Below are positions 34,571 to 46,485 of a stretch of DNA of 64,000 bases, one piece after another. The notes beneath the pieces were generated by a model. The model was not told where the DNA came from, made no database searches, and was given only the letters and a program-made list of their open reading frames with translations. Position 1 is the stretch's first letter; each line of letters starts with the position of its first letter. Position numbers and translations under genes: made by a program. Origin of the DNA: Larix kaempferi (lineage: Eukaryota; Streptophyta; Pinopsida; Pinales; Pinaceae); contig BSBM01000050.1 in NCBI GenBank assembly GCA_027924585.1, forward strand, positions 5,236,501 through 5,300,500. The letters are read 5' to 3'.

Positions 34571-35944
34571 TCATCGAAAGAGTGTGGACACTAGAGCTTT
34601 CATATCATATACATAATCACGTCCAAGGAGAATATTAAAATCTAAGGGACCTTGGACTACCATAACATCAATGCATATAGTTTTCCCTCCTAAAGTGATA
34701 GGTAACTGAAGAAGGATCCCTAAAGGTCCAGTAGGCCTTCTATTGAAAGCCAATATCTGGTCAGTGACTAGCATAAGCCAAGTCGAACCTATAGCTTTCC
34801 AAGCAGTTGAGGATAAAATACTAACAGAAGCTCCTTCATCAACAATAGTGTGAAGTACATTCCTACCGGTAACTTCTACAGATATCTGGAAAGGAACACT
34901 CGAAGGAAAACAAGATTTTGTTAGATCATTCCAATCAAAGGAAATGACCTCAGTACTTAGAGGGGGATCCATCGAAATGGGTAAAATGCCCCCTTGTCCA
35001 GCGCAATCTGAACTGACTAGGAAAACATCATCAAGTTTTGATTCACTCTCCACTAGAAAAGTAGTATGAGACGAATATTGCGTCATGGTGACTACTTCAG
35101 TCTTGGCATTCTCTAATGAAAGAGTGGGATCGGGTGGAGGTGATATCGACTCTACCACTTCAACTTCACTCTTTGAAGAAAGAGTGGGATCAACCAAGTA
35201 TGGGGATGGATCGACCACTTCATCAACCAATGGGGGGTCAAGGGACAACTTATGAGATACAGTAATCTCTTCCAACAATTGTGAAGCTTCATCCATGCGT
35301 GGAAAAAGGTAAGTAAGGTGCATGCCCTTGCATAACAAACAAAGATTCTTAACTTTACCTTTCTGACCCTTAACCATAGAGTCACTGGTTGATGGGGTAT
35401 CATCACTATAATGTCCATAGGATGATGATATAGGTTGTTTGGATGTTTTAGACCACTCTTCTAATACTCTAGAAATACCAGGACAATATTTAAGAAGGTG
35501 ATCCCCCCTGCAAAGCCTGCAAGGGAAGTTGGGTCTACGAGGTGTTCGAATAGAATGAGTGCCATTAGAGGCAATTGGTTGACACTTGGTCTCTTTCTTA
35601 TCCTTCTTCTTCTTAATCTTCCTTTTCTTATTCTTCTTATCCTCCTGATTACTAACACTATTTATTTGATCAAGCGAGGAAGAAGGAACAGAATACGATG
35701 CATCCGACGAAGAAGGGGAAGGATCAATTTGGCATTGATGCTCTCGTGATGGAGAGTTAACATTTGAAGCATTGGGTACAACCAGAATCATCAGATTAAA
35801 TAACGACGTTGGTAATCCTATGGTTAATCCAGGAAGATTTAAAGTGGCAATAAAGGCAGGACTAATATCTCCAACTGGAGGAAAGACAAAAGGTACCCCT
35901 TGAAAAGGAGTCTCTTGATTGGTAGTCCCGGAAGGGTTTTCCAT
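34571..35944 (-). CDS. El-5 zinc-knuckle/protease protein
   Basis: An uninterrupted 457-codon ORF starting at the ATG at 35944 (MENPSG). The N-terminal third is Ser/Pro-rich and contains a Lys-rich block (KKNKKRKIKKKKDKK). Then come two knuckles: CRLCRGDHLLKYC (C-x2-C-x3-H-x4-C) and CLLCKGMHLTYLF, whose last Cys is Phe. The C-terminal 120 residues form a retropepsin-like domain with active site IVDEGAS and second motif FNILLGRDYVYDM. Compared with El-1 the gag capsid core is missing. The intact frame, unlike its neighbours, suggests a younger copy or past selection. Whether the protease is active with DEG is not known to me. Confidence 0.75.
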   Translation of the reverse strand: MENPSGTTNQETPFQGVPFVFPPVGDISPAFIATLNLPGLTIGLPTSLFNLMILVVPNASNVNSPSREHQCQIDPSPSSSDASYSVPSSSLDQINSVSNQEDKKNKKRKIKKKKDKKETKCQPIASNGTHSIRTPRRPNFPCRLCRGDHLLKYCPGISRVLEEWSKTSKQPISSSYGHYSDDTPSTSDSMVKGQKGKVKNLCLLCKGMHLTYLFPRMDEASQLLEEITVSHKLSLDPPLVDEVVDPSPYLVDPTLSSKSEVEVVESISPPPDPTLSLENAKTEVVTMTQYSSHTTFLVESESKLDDVFLVSSDCAGQGGILPISMDPPLSTEVISFDWNDLTKSCFPSSVPFQISVEVTGRNVLHTIVDEGASVSILSSTAWKAIGSTWLMLVTDQILAFNRRPTGPLGILLQLPITLGGKTICIDVMVVQGPLDFNILLGRDYVYDMKALVSTLFR

Positions 35945-38283
35945 GTCTAAATTCTCTAAGAACCTCTAAATTACCACACAAATCAAACACAACTCAAATC
36001 TAAAAGAAACAAGAAGTCTTTGAAAGGGATGGATAAATAAGCCAGATTCTCACAGGATTATCAAATTGTCACAACTCGCGATATACTAGAGGGTCCAACA
36101 GTTATACTCGGCAAAATATTTCAAAGCACTAACCAGGGAGGATTGGGACCGTACGCCTAACTGTATAACCCAACTACCTAGAAGTACGTGCATAGTAATA
36201 TCCCCGAGTATTGTTCTCATTGTATTGCAACAATAAGACGGCCAATAGGTTTACTCGGATAGTTTCAGGATGCTAAAGGGGTCTCTCGATATACGCAAGG
36301 TATGTGGGAGCTCAAATCCGTAGTAGTGTTCCCTAATGCAAAACCATACGAAAGGGAACTTCCTATACATCGTTGAGTATGTGAAGTACCTTTCTATATA
36401 CCTAAAGGTACATGAAAGGTCGTTCGATATACCAACAAGTACGTGGAAGAAGCACACATACCCCAGAATGCAGTGCAGGAAAATAACGACAACTCTTATG
36501 CTTTAAGACGTCGGAACACATCTCTAACCTATCATTCAAGTTGCTAAATATTTTAACTTACCTAGTGCTTGATTTTACCTTATTTGGTTAGGTGGATGCA
36601 TGACGTGTATACTTGTAAAGTAAACAAAGTGCACCACTAATCTAAATGAAATGCAAATATTTCATTTTTCAATGAAAGCTAGCTAAAGAAAGAGTAAGAG
36701 GTTCTTTTTCCCAAATGTACAACCCAATGCAAATGCAATTTTAGCTTTTTAATGAATGATAACCAACCAAGAAAAACCACACCCAAACTATCATAAAGTG
36801 ACAAGAAGAGATATTTCTATCAATAAAAAATGCAAAAATTCTAATTTGTTTCCTATCTTTTTACACTTAAAAAAGACACATCTAAGTTAGGGAAAGAAAT
36901 ATTTAGTACACGTTTCCAATCAAATGCAATGAAAAGAAAAAACAACCAATATATTTTTGTAACTCAAATGCACAAGAACTTGAAACAATATTTTCTTCTT
37001 CTTATGAATGTAAGACCAAGAATGTCAAATGATCAAACTAATGCAAGAAGGAAAATTATGTTTTTCAAGATTGTAAATCTAGCAAAGAGAGACAAAAATA
37101 AGATTTTCTTTGAACAAAAATGGAAACAACGAATTGATCTACTCCAATAACTAATAAATAGATAAAGATGCAAAACCCAAGAAAATGACTTCAAAGACAA
37201 GGATGTCCTAACCCTTTCAAAGCCTAATAACCAAACCAAACCATGCCAAACCAAACAAAACTTTGGAATAACACACTAAAGAGATCTCTAAAAATTGAAT
37301 CCAATCACAATCCAATGGCAAGGAGAAGTTTAAAAACAAATGCAAGCTATTGAGACTTGAAAAGAATGACAATTCTACCCAACAAGAAAACAAAGCACTA
37401 GTTTGACTCAAGAGACCAAACAAAGGTTTTTAACTTCCAAACCATGCTAAGAGTTTCCAAAAAAATCCAAATATGATTTGTATTAGTCCAGATCAGTCAT
37501 TTAATGGTCACAAAATCACTGATCAAGAGACTCTAATTCAGAAAAATCGAAAATGTACACAAGGGATCAAGTTAACCCAAGCGGATTTAAATTTTCCAAG
37601 GTAGAACCTAGTCTTCCAAACAAAACAAAAGGGGTCCAAATTCTTCTAAATGAGGTTCGGAATGGTTAAAAATTATGTTATAGAGATCCTAAGGCAACTT
37701 GGAAGTTACACTTGACTCCCAGAACTAAAAATGGCTTAGAGGACTCAAAATTGACCAAATTGCCCCAAAGCTGCCAATGAAGGACTGGAGACAAAATGTG
37801 GATGAAAAGGACTCAAAAGAGACTTAAATTTTTTCAAAAAGGTGTCAAAAAGAAGCCAATGGACCATATGGAGGCACCCCAAAAGTTTGGGAGAAAAAAA
37901 ACCAAGGGCTCCAAACAAGCTCAAAAATGACCAAAACAGGGAATTTTCGCCCCTGCTCATACCAATACAAAGAGAAAATTTGACAATTTCACCCCCTAGA
38001 ACACTGTGGGGGAGTTAAAATTTGCATATTTTCGCGCCCTATCCCATTATCAGGGCACAAAAATTTGGAAATTGTGCTCTGTAACCTGTTTTGAGGTAGC
38101 GAAAAATCTCCTGTAAGATTGAAAAAATGAAACGTTGGCCTAGATCCGAGCAAGGATAAGCTCTTGAGTTTAAAATGGTCCTCAATGATGATCAAAGAGG
38201 ATCTAAGGTGATGAGAAAAAACACTTAGAAGAGGATTTGATGATCCAAACAAGCAAGCAAAGGTGAAACTAGGGAAAAATATG
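35945..38283 (-). other. El-5 leader
   Basis: 2.3 kb between primer site and ORF. Short AT-rich open frames have no family match. Around 36100-36460 motifs such as CGATATAC and AAGTACGTG recur, an old degenerate repeat. Confidence 0.5.
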
Positions 38284-38301
38284 TCCCCAGTATGGTCACC
38301 A
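38284..38301 (-). promoter_or_regulatory. El-5 primer-binding site
   Basis: Minus strand TGGTGACCATACTGGGGA, five bases from the LTR end. Same type as in El-1 and El-8 with internal substitutions. Confidence 0.8.
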
Positions 38302-38306
38302 ATTTC

Positions 38307-39354
38307 TGTGGTAGAGAATTCTTCCTATGGATAGGTAGACTCTCTCATGGACATAACTAAGCCCATAGACTCTTAATCCATGACAGAAAGGAAACAAATA
38401 GACACTATAGTCCTCTCAAATATAGCTCACACATCATCTAACAAGCTATGGAAAGAAAAAGCAAGTAGATGGTGTACCTTACTTTGATGGTTGTCCTTGC
38501 TGCTCCTAAGTTGCTTCAGCTCCAGCCTTTGATTATGGACTTACGGACCTGTTAACGAAGGAAAGACAACACCTTCTCCAAAGAAATATATGTATAAACA
38601 AATATATAACTATAAAAAATAGACAATTTCATGCATTCATCATTAAAGACATGAAAATGAGAGGAATAGGCTAAGTTATATTAATGATAAGAAAGCCAAA
38701 AGAAGTTGATTACAATGTTATACCTTGATGTCCAAAGTAGCATCACCTCCTTCCAAGATCTCCAACATCACCGTTACAAGACTCATAGGATCATAAGTTT
38801 AGTGCTTGCAATATCACCCCCCGTTAGCTCATGGATGGTCCTCCTTAAGTAGGATTTGGGAAGGCCGGCCACTAGGAGAAAATGATGGATCTAAGTGAAT
38901 AATATGTGGATCAAGGATCTAAACCATGCCAAGGAAGGAATGTGAGATGGGTTTCGAAGGGGTACCTCATCCCAAGAAAATCTCCATGAGATCCAAGATC
39001 CAAAATCAAAGGGATAAGCCTAAACCAAAATTTTCGCTCCCCTATAACTAAGCAAAGCGCGAAAATATTGAATTTTTTTCTCCCCCATAGGCATGCAGGG
39101 CACGAAAATTTTAAATTGTCGCTCGCCCATAGCCATGCAGCGCACGAAAATTCCATAAGGCTAATTTTTGGAGGTGGTTAAGGTGGGTTTCGACCCCTTG
39201 CTTGTTGGATTTGCTTCCAAATGTGACTAGGGAAGGGATCAACATTAGAATGAAGGGTCCTAACACCCTTAGGAGGCATAAACATCATGTTTTCCATGGT
39301 GGTGAAACATGCAGACTCTCACTTACACATGGTGTGGCAATTTGAGGTATAACA
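38307..39354 (-). repeat. El-5 5' LTR
   Basis: 1,048 bases, partner of 30572-31619. Read with the element it starts TGTTATACCTC, the same 11 bases that start the El-8 LTR, and ends CTACCACA. Confidence 0.9.
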
Positions 39355-39930
39355 ACAGTATATGAAAGTCACCTCCCTAGCTTGGTGACCATATGTGGAG
39401 ATTCCATTCCACTGAACATCCATGAACGTAATGGGATGGCTTGTGATAAGACTCCCCATCTTACAATTCACAGTTATTAGAATGTATTTTAATTTTCAAG
39501 GTGATCAGAGTGGGATCCAGAATAGCTGAAAGTTGATCAGGCTATAAGAGTTTGTTGCCATTCACTAATGAAACATAGGGTATGAAAACCTAATCACTTA
39601 TAAAACTTCAATTAACAAAATGAAACACCTGTAAAGATAGTGATAAAGGCAGGAAAGTATCAATTAAAAGCTCTACAAAAGAATGACTGTTAAATTTCAT
39701 GAAAGACTTCTTCAGATACGGGCTGAGTAAAATGAAACCTACAAGGCTACCCCAAATTTTCAGACTATATTGATCTGAGACACACTGATCAACAGCCTCT
39801 GCCAAATGTGTGGCCATTATTCAAAGGAAAAAATAAATAAATGAAAAAAAAAATGTAAAAGAAAACAAAGAAAACAAAGAAAGAAAAGAAATCAAACCAC
39901 ACTTATGTACAAGTAAGCAAATATGCACCT
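39355..39930 (-). other. El-2 spacer, part right of El-5
   Basis: Contains the fourth spacer unit (CTTGGTGACCATATG, CTTGTGATAAGACTCCCC) and non-coding sequence up to the end of the integrase. An A-rich stretch lies at 39835-39900. Confidence 0.5.
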
Positions 39931-41605
39931 CTAAACAAAGTACTTTTTTAGCATATGGACATTCACTGGATAGGTTTCAGGAATACCTTCCAGTGTTTGC
40001 AACCGGATAGTACTAGGACCAAGATTTTTTGTAATAATGAATCGCCCTAGCCATTAGCGTTGAAATTTGGTGTATTCATTCTTGTCTTTGTGGTTCTTAT
40101 CCCACTTTAACACCAAATATCCCACAGTGAACTCCCTATTAGATGAGGACTTCTCATCAAACCATCTCTTCACTATTTGTTGGTGTTGATACAACTTGTT
40201 CTTGGATTTTTCCCTATCCTCTTCCATCTTAAGTAATGTATCAATCCTTTAATGGAGTGGGGAAGAATCACCCTCTTGTATCAAATATGCTAACTGTAGT
40301 GAAATAATCATGAGGTTGGATGGTAAGATGGCCTCCTTACCGTAGACAAAATAGTAAGGGGAGTTTCCAATGGTTGCTTTCGGGGTGACATGGTCTGCCC
40401 AAAGAGCATTGTACAGTTGGGTGTGCCAATATTTATGGTTGGCGGCTACTGTCCTCTTTAGTATATTAATCAGTTTTTTGTTGGAAGACTCAGCCATTCC
40501 ATTTCCTTGCAGATAGTAATTGGCAAAATTTTTCAGTTTTATCCCTTTTTCAAGGGCATATTGGGTTAGGTCGATGGAGGAAAAATAAGATGCATTGTCA
40601 AACACCAAAAACTCGGGTGCACCAAATCTAGTGACTATTTGACTTTCGAGGAAGGATATCACTTGGTTTGTATTGGCTTGTCTGAGAGGAACTACCTCTA
40701 CCGACCTGGTAAAATAGTCTGTGGCTGTCAGGATATACTTATGTTGTAAGGAGGAGGTGGGGTTAATAGGTCCAACAAAATCTAGGCCCCATTGTTGAAA
40801 TGGAAAATGGACTGTAACTGGCTGGAGGGGAAATGCAGGCTTCTTAACTTTTCTAGCACACTTCTAACATGCTTCACATTTTCTAACATAAGCATATGCA
40901 TCCTTAAATAAAGTGGGCCATTAGTATCCTACTCTCAGGATCTTATGAGAAGTAGTTTCTCCTGAGAAATGTCCTCCTGCAGGTCCTACATGAAATTCCA
41001 AAAGAATATTATCAGTTTCAGCTTTCTCCAAACATCTAAGAGAAAAACCATCATAGTTTTTCCTAAACAATACACCATCAATGAACTGATATGGTACAGC
41101 CTTTAACCTTAAAGCTCTATGTTTTTTTAAATCAAGGGTTTTGGGAAAAAACCCATGGGTTAGGAAGAACTTGATGTCATCATACCATTCAGATGTTTGA
41201 GTTGTAATGATGTTAACCTGAACCCATTGACGTAATTTCCTCTTGATCCCACTCAATTTGTTGTTGTGTAGGGTCATTGGATTGAGCAGTGAGCAAGCAT
41301 AAGCCTTGGCCTTTCACAATTTTCGCAGGTCTAACCTCGAGGCCATACTCTTGTAAAGTTGTCATCCAATGATCATGTTTTTCACCCAGCTCCTTCTGGA
41401 TCAGCACATTCCTAATGGATACATAAGGGACAATAACCTTAGTCCGAGATTTAAGAAGGTAGGGTCTATAGTGTTTTACCGATTTGTAGACAACATAGGC
41501 TTGTTTATCAATCTGGGAGTAGTTTAGTTCGGCCCATTTGAATGTGGAGTGCATGAATGAAATGGGAATTTCAACATCTATTGGCTCTAGATGTGTTCTT
41601 TAAGC
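39931..41605 (-). pseudogene. El-2 degenerate RNase H fold and integrase
   Basis: Minus strand. Near 41590-41390 lies the RNase H-like fold, with PISFMHSTF and AELNYSQIDKQAYVVYKSVKHYRPYL; the usual catalytic Glu is Gln (codon at 41501-41503). The integrase zinc finger spans GGHFSGETTSHKILRVGY to CEAC, followed by a stop. DDE residues are in GLDFVG, VFDNASYF and AESSNKKL. The C-terminal domain runs through IVKRWFDEKSS to an in-frame TAG at 39931-39933. The order and motifs match El-7 closely. El-6 cuts off everything upstream. Confidence 0.85.
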
Positions 41606-43070
41606 TTTTCAAATATAGACCCAACTTTGCGTGATTCAGGGAACCAACAAACCCCTTTCCACCATCCCTTTCGAAAACAGTCTGCAAGCAGACTGAGGTC
41701 TAACCCAAAGAAAAGTTATGGGGAGGTTACGGAATCAGGTTTCCACAACCGGGTGATGCGCGCTTCAACAGAATGGTGGACAACGTGAAGTTCACCTACT
41801 TCGCGGTTAATGCTTATGATATCGCGCATCCAAGGACTACACGATGTCGGATGGCTTCCTAGCAATAAAACAGCACAACAGAGGACTATGCTTCCTCTTC
41901 ACTACTTGTGCAACTTTGACTGACTTTACTTAATGCAAAATGATGCATTCTACAAGCATAATAGATTGGAAGCCTTGCAAATCATACAATAGGACGAACT
42001 ACAAAGTAACCGCGCACTTCCGGTGATGTGCTTCAGGGAATCGCACTATACAGACCTCGTTGGTTTAAGTGGTTACCCGATCAACTCATACATTCATCTT
42101 ACTTCGAAATACTTGTGCATTCAACATTCATTCACATATGTTGATACTTAACATATTATTCCCATCATTTATCCTTATGGTGAATGCATATAAAAGCAAG
42201 AACACATGAACTTAACCATTCAACATAAGCAAATAAACATATGCAAACATGTTCAATCACATAACGCAAGGATTTAATGTGATTCACCCCTAGGATGGGA
42301 GCTACATCCACAGGAACTGTTGATTATATTATCAATGGGAAAGGTTCAATAGTTTCAATATGTGCACTCAGCTGCAAACTCTCTTCTCTCTCAGTAGGTC
42401 TCTGCGTACACAACTGCATAGCCTCTTTACAATCGGTCTCTCAACAGAGATCAAGAAAGCTCGAGAATAAACAATATGAATCTTAGAGATTAACCCTTTA
42501 CCTTACAAAATATGCCCTTTTATAGACTTTGCCCTTAGGTCACGTCTTTACATTCATAATGGGCTCAAAAACCCTAAGGTTCCCCAAAACTGGTGTGGTT
42601 ACCCCACTAACCAGGACTGTTAGGCTTTGATAGCGACTCATCGTCATGCCCACCCTTCTGTGCATTGTCACGTCGCTTTTAGCCCCTCTGTCAAGTGCAT
42701 GCTGACGGGTCGCTTTGATCCTTTCCTTCCTTCTCTAACGGATTTGTGTGGCCCGTTCACGTAGTGCTTCCTTTTCCCATGCGATTGGTCATTTTCCTTC
42801 TTCGCCACTTCTTACCCGCATGCTAGGAATCATGGATTATCTTAACCGAAATAGACCACCAATCGGTCTGACTAGAATTTACATTGTTTTCTGTCCAAAA
42901 CTTCTACCATGCTACATATTCACGGAGATGGCACTTCGCGGTGCTGTAACCCGGTAGCATAGTAACTTTGCGGTGCTAGATTCCTTACTCTGCCAATGTT
43001 GCACTGTGTTGTATCCTCGCAGCTTGCAAAATTGGCTTACTTGGGCCAGGCCCAACAGGCCCCTAACACT
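41592..43070 (-). repeat. El-6 3' LTR (ends approximate)
   Basis: Read with the element it starts TGTTAGGGGCC at 43070 and ends near 41592, where El-2 coding resumes. A TATA box (minus GTCTATAAAAGG, 42516-42527) divides U3 from R-U5. The sequence before the start contains GGCTCGGGGACGAGCC, possibly the priming tract. No partner LTR is in the window. Confidence 0.6.
42516..42527 (-). promoter_or_regulatory. TATA box of El-6 LTR
   Basis: Minus strand GTCTATAAAAGG, about 545 bases into the LTR. Confidence 0.6.
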
Positions 43071-43233
43071 TACATTTGGCTCGTCCCCGAGCCACTTGCC
43101 ATAGGCTCACTACGCTATGCTTCTCTTGGTTTATATATCTTCACAGTGAATTCTTGATAAGTTGTGGCTAGCTTCACAACTGTGTCTTTAATGTAATGCT
43201 CAATTGCCTTAACAATTTACAACACATCTGGTG

Positions 43234-45948
43234 TTAGATCTTCCTGAGTCTGCTCTTGCACATTTTCTCTGACTCTTGGAGTTCTATTAGTTTCTCCTCA
43301 ATCTCTTGCAAGATACCATGAGCTTCTTCTTGCAGGGGCTAGGACGTTTCCTCGGTTTCAGCCTCCTTTTCTCTTAACACTTGACATTTCCTCTTTAGGC
43401 CTTTGACTTCCGTAAATTGGCGGAGTCTCTCTCTTGGCTGCAGATTCTTCATCTCTGCATTTAGAGCGTCTAATGCTGCTTGTTTTTCCTGTAAGCTAGT
43501 TTGGACCTGCAGCAGCTGAGGGTATTCTTGCAGTGTAGTCCAGACTCTATTCACTTCATCCAGCAAGCTCTGACACTTATCTATTTCACCGGATATGTTT
43601 TCTGCGGTAGCTTTCCCTCTTGGTTCTCTAAGTTTTGTCGGATTTGGTGGTGTCTTCAAGAGATTCTATGTTTCCAAGGTAAAAAGATTCTCTTTATAGT
43701 CTATCTCCATGTCTTCCATTTCAGCTTTAATACCTCTCACTACCGAGCCAATCTTAAGGATAGTGTCTGCAAGCTCTGGCTGCTCACCGCACTCTAGTAT
43801 CTCTGCGCAGACTGGAGCGACGATCTTCTCTATTCTTCTTCGCTGCTCCTGTATGATTTGAAGTGCCTTAGCCTTATTTGCACTTGATTCCTACAACTGT
43901 TTATAATTTTCTTGTAAGTACTGGTGTTGGTTCAGAATGACCATATCTCTATCATGTATTTCCTCCATAACCTGCAGGTGCAGATTATGTAGGCCCTTGA
44001 GGGGTAGCATCACGATATCAATATCCACATGCTCTATTCTCTGCGCACTCGAAGCTAATTCATCACGCGGTAAAATTACACTTAGTGGGTCAATGTGGAT
44101 GATGCGCGGTCTTGGTGACATGGTTAAATCCAAGGGATTTTTCTTCTGCTGAGGTGTGGCACCGGATCTTCCTTCTGAATCGGAGTCACGAACCAAGTCT
44201 TTTTGGACTTGTTCCATATTCGCTGCTATGCCTTCTAGTGTTGTGAGATTCACTTTAAGAATTACTTGAATCTCCTTGTTTTTAGTGTCTTTTAGGGAAA
44301 TCATGTCTTCTAGGTATGAGTTGACCCTTCCCGCAATGATCTCATAATCACCATCATGTAACTGTGCTTCAGATGGCAACTTTGTTGCTTTCTGCTTCTT
44401 TTTCTGCACTTTGTCCTACGCAGAGCTTCCAAGCTCTTTCATTTTTCCTGTCAGTGACTCTTCAGTGATCTTTTTGAAGGATAGAGGACTTTCATCTAAG
44501 TCACTGTCAATGACCATCTTCCCTTTGAATTTCCATTCATCTATTCATTCCTTCATGATGAGGTCAATACCTGCTTCGTCCAGGTGATAGTTCCCTTGGA
44601 ACCATTCTGGGTTTTTTTTTTGTGCCTTTGCTGAAATATAAATGGAATGCATGTCAGCTTTAAACTTTAAAGTGTGGATACACTTGGATGTTACCTCTTT
44701 GGAGATGCACGGTGTCCGAACAACGACATTGCAAAGTTGCTCATAGTATGTGAGGAAAACTTCATTTGAGGTGCGCTATCGGTCTGGTAGCATATTTGCC
44801 CAGAGATTTGCATATCTGGTTCCTCGGCAATCATTGATGTTAGAAGTGAGAACAAAATAATGCCTTGGCTCCTTCTAGACCACAAATGAAATCAAAACCA
44901 TTAACCAACTGTAATGGAAATCATTTCCACTCATCTAGGTGTCACAGACATCGTCGAGAAATGCTTTTAGCAAATATTGACACCAGTTGAATCTGACTCC
45001 CTGCGCTACTTTCACACCAAGGTGAATTGCTCCTACTGGTACTTCTATCGATTGTTCCTTCCGCAAGATTTTTCCTGGGAGCAGTTGTACTACAAACCTC
45101 GTAGCATCATCTTTTAAGTCATCTGTGACAAACCCTCTTTTGTCTTTGGGAATTTGGTATTCCTCCTTCATTTGCGTGGCGATCTCCTTTTCTCTGGTTT
45201 TGTCGGCAAAGAACTTTTTTGGGTCGTTGCCTCACTTTCTTAGCCCTGTGATCCGATGGATCAGGTCTATCTTGAGGTCGACATTTCTGTCCATCCATAG
45301 GTAACCTTGATGTGTGAGCGATATTAGTGTGTGCACCACCGCATTCAGTTACGGACTCCAGTCGAAGTGTGGAAGCCGCAACAGGTTTAGAAGCAATAAT
45401 TCCACAACTTCGAACAGCCAACTCTGCGATACTAGCAGCAGATTGTTCTTCACATCCATCTTCCGGCACATATATCTGTCAGGTTGAAACTGAGGGTACT
45501 TCAGCTCATCCGGATCCTTCTACATTTGAAGTAAGTCGTAATATTCGAACTTACAATCTGTGACCTTACCCAACAGATTTTCTTTTGGTTTTACATGTTT
45601 GGACATGGGTGGAAGTGGTATCTCATACTTTGTGTTTCTAGCAATCTTGATTACTGGCGCATTTGGTGCGCGTGGAGAAATATATTCTAGATTTAAGGAT
45701 AAGGGCAGTTCTTTGTCCTCTGGTAGCTTAGAGCCCATTACCTTCATTTTTACTTTCTCCGATACAGGTTCCTTACCCTTGCTTTAAATAGGTGCAGAAT
45801 TTCATGGTGAGCGGCGTGAACCGTGGCTTTTTTCTGTAACGACCTTCTTGGCAGGGGTTCTCATCAACCCTTCAATCTCGGTTTGTTTAAAATACCTCAC
45901 AGCCTTCTCGACTGTGGATTCTTGCTCAACTGTGGAATCCTCAGACAT
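43234..45948 (-). pseudogene. El-6 ORF3-like gene
   Basis: Starts at the ATG at 45948 (MSEDSTVEQESTVEKAVRYF) and can be followed through broken frames to a TAA at 43234-43236, about 905 codons. A central block near 45170-44700 includes QSIEVPVGAIHLGV, FNWCQYLLKAFLDDV and a hydrophobic segment. The C-terminal half (44409-43891 and 43659-43234) is heptad-rich and probably coiled coil, for example CQSLLDEVNRVWTTLQEY. Position after integrase, MS start and C-terminal coiled coil match ORF3 of El-2 and El-7, but sequence similarity is weak by eye. Function unknown. Confidence 0.6.
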
Positions 45949-46485
45949 TCACTTGAAGTTGCTCTGTAGAGTCACGGAATTACTTAGCCCTCACTGTAAG
46001 TAGACTGAGACTATGGCTTGATGAAAAATTTGAAGGTTTCAGTAATGCCCACAAGTCCAGTGTTGGCGATATTTATAGGCGCAGTTAAGCTTAGCTGTGC
46101 CCATAAAAAACTAGATAAACATTAATTATCATGTCCGTTGGCCAAATCAACCAAGGATTTCGGTCCTTTCCTTCATCAACTGCTTCAAAACGACTAATTT
46201 TGCATTAAATGCTCAAACGGTCATCGGAAAAATCACTATGTAATGTCTAATTTTCAACTCTAACGGCTATTTTGAGGTGTTCTTTCGAACTGCGCAAATG
46301 GGTCATCATTACTCCTAGCGTGGTTCACTGTGCGGTGCTACTTTTCTTCGTACTGGTCTTCGCATCCGTCATGTTTCGTTTGATCTGGGCGGCTGCATTT
46401 TGAACTTCGCAACTGCGCGTATTTACTTCTTTTTTTCTTTTTCTTTTTCCCTTTTTTTTTTTTTTTGCTCTGCGCAGATGCATTT
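45949..46485 (-). other. El-6 spacer between integrase and ORF3
   Basis: Non-coding. It has a long A/G tract on the minus strand (46425-46476) and repeated TGCGCA motifs nearby (for example 46283, 46410, 46480). This is a small parallel to the GC arrays ahead of the other ORF3 copies. Confidence 0.5.

Larger units (their letters stand above)
30572..39354 (-). mobile_element. El-5: non-autonomous Ty3/gypsy-like element, zinc knuckle and protease only
   Basis: Two 1,048-base LTRs (30572-31619 and 38307-39354), flanking pentamers GCAGT and ACAGT (one mismatch), a primer site and a polypurine tract define an 8.8-kb minus-strand element. The only plausible gene is a 457-codon ORF. There is no capsid core, RT, RNase H or integrase in the 2.9 kb between that ORF and the 3' LTR, which is filled with tandem repeats. 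It could move only with proteins from a relative such as El-1 or El-8. Confidence 0.9.
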
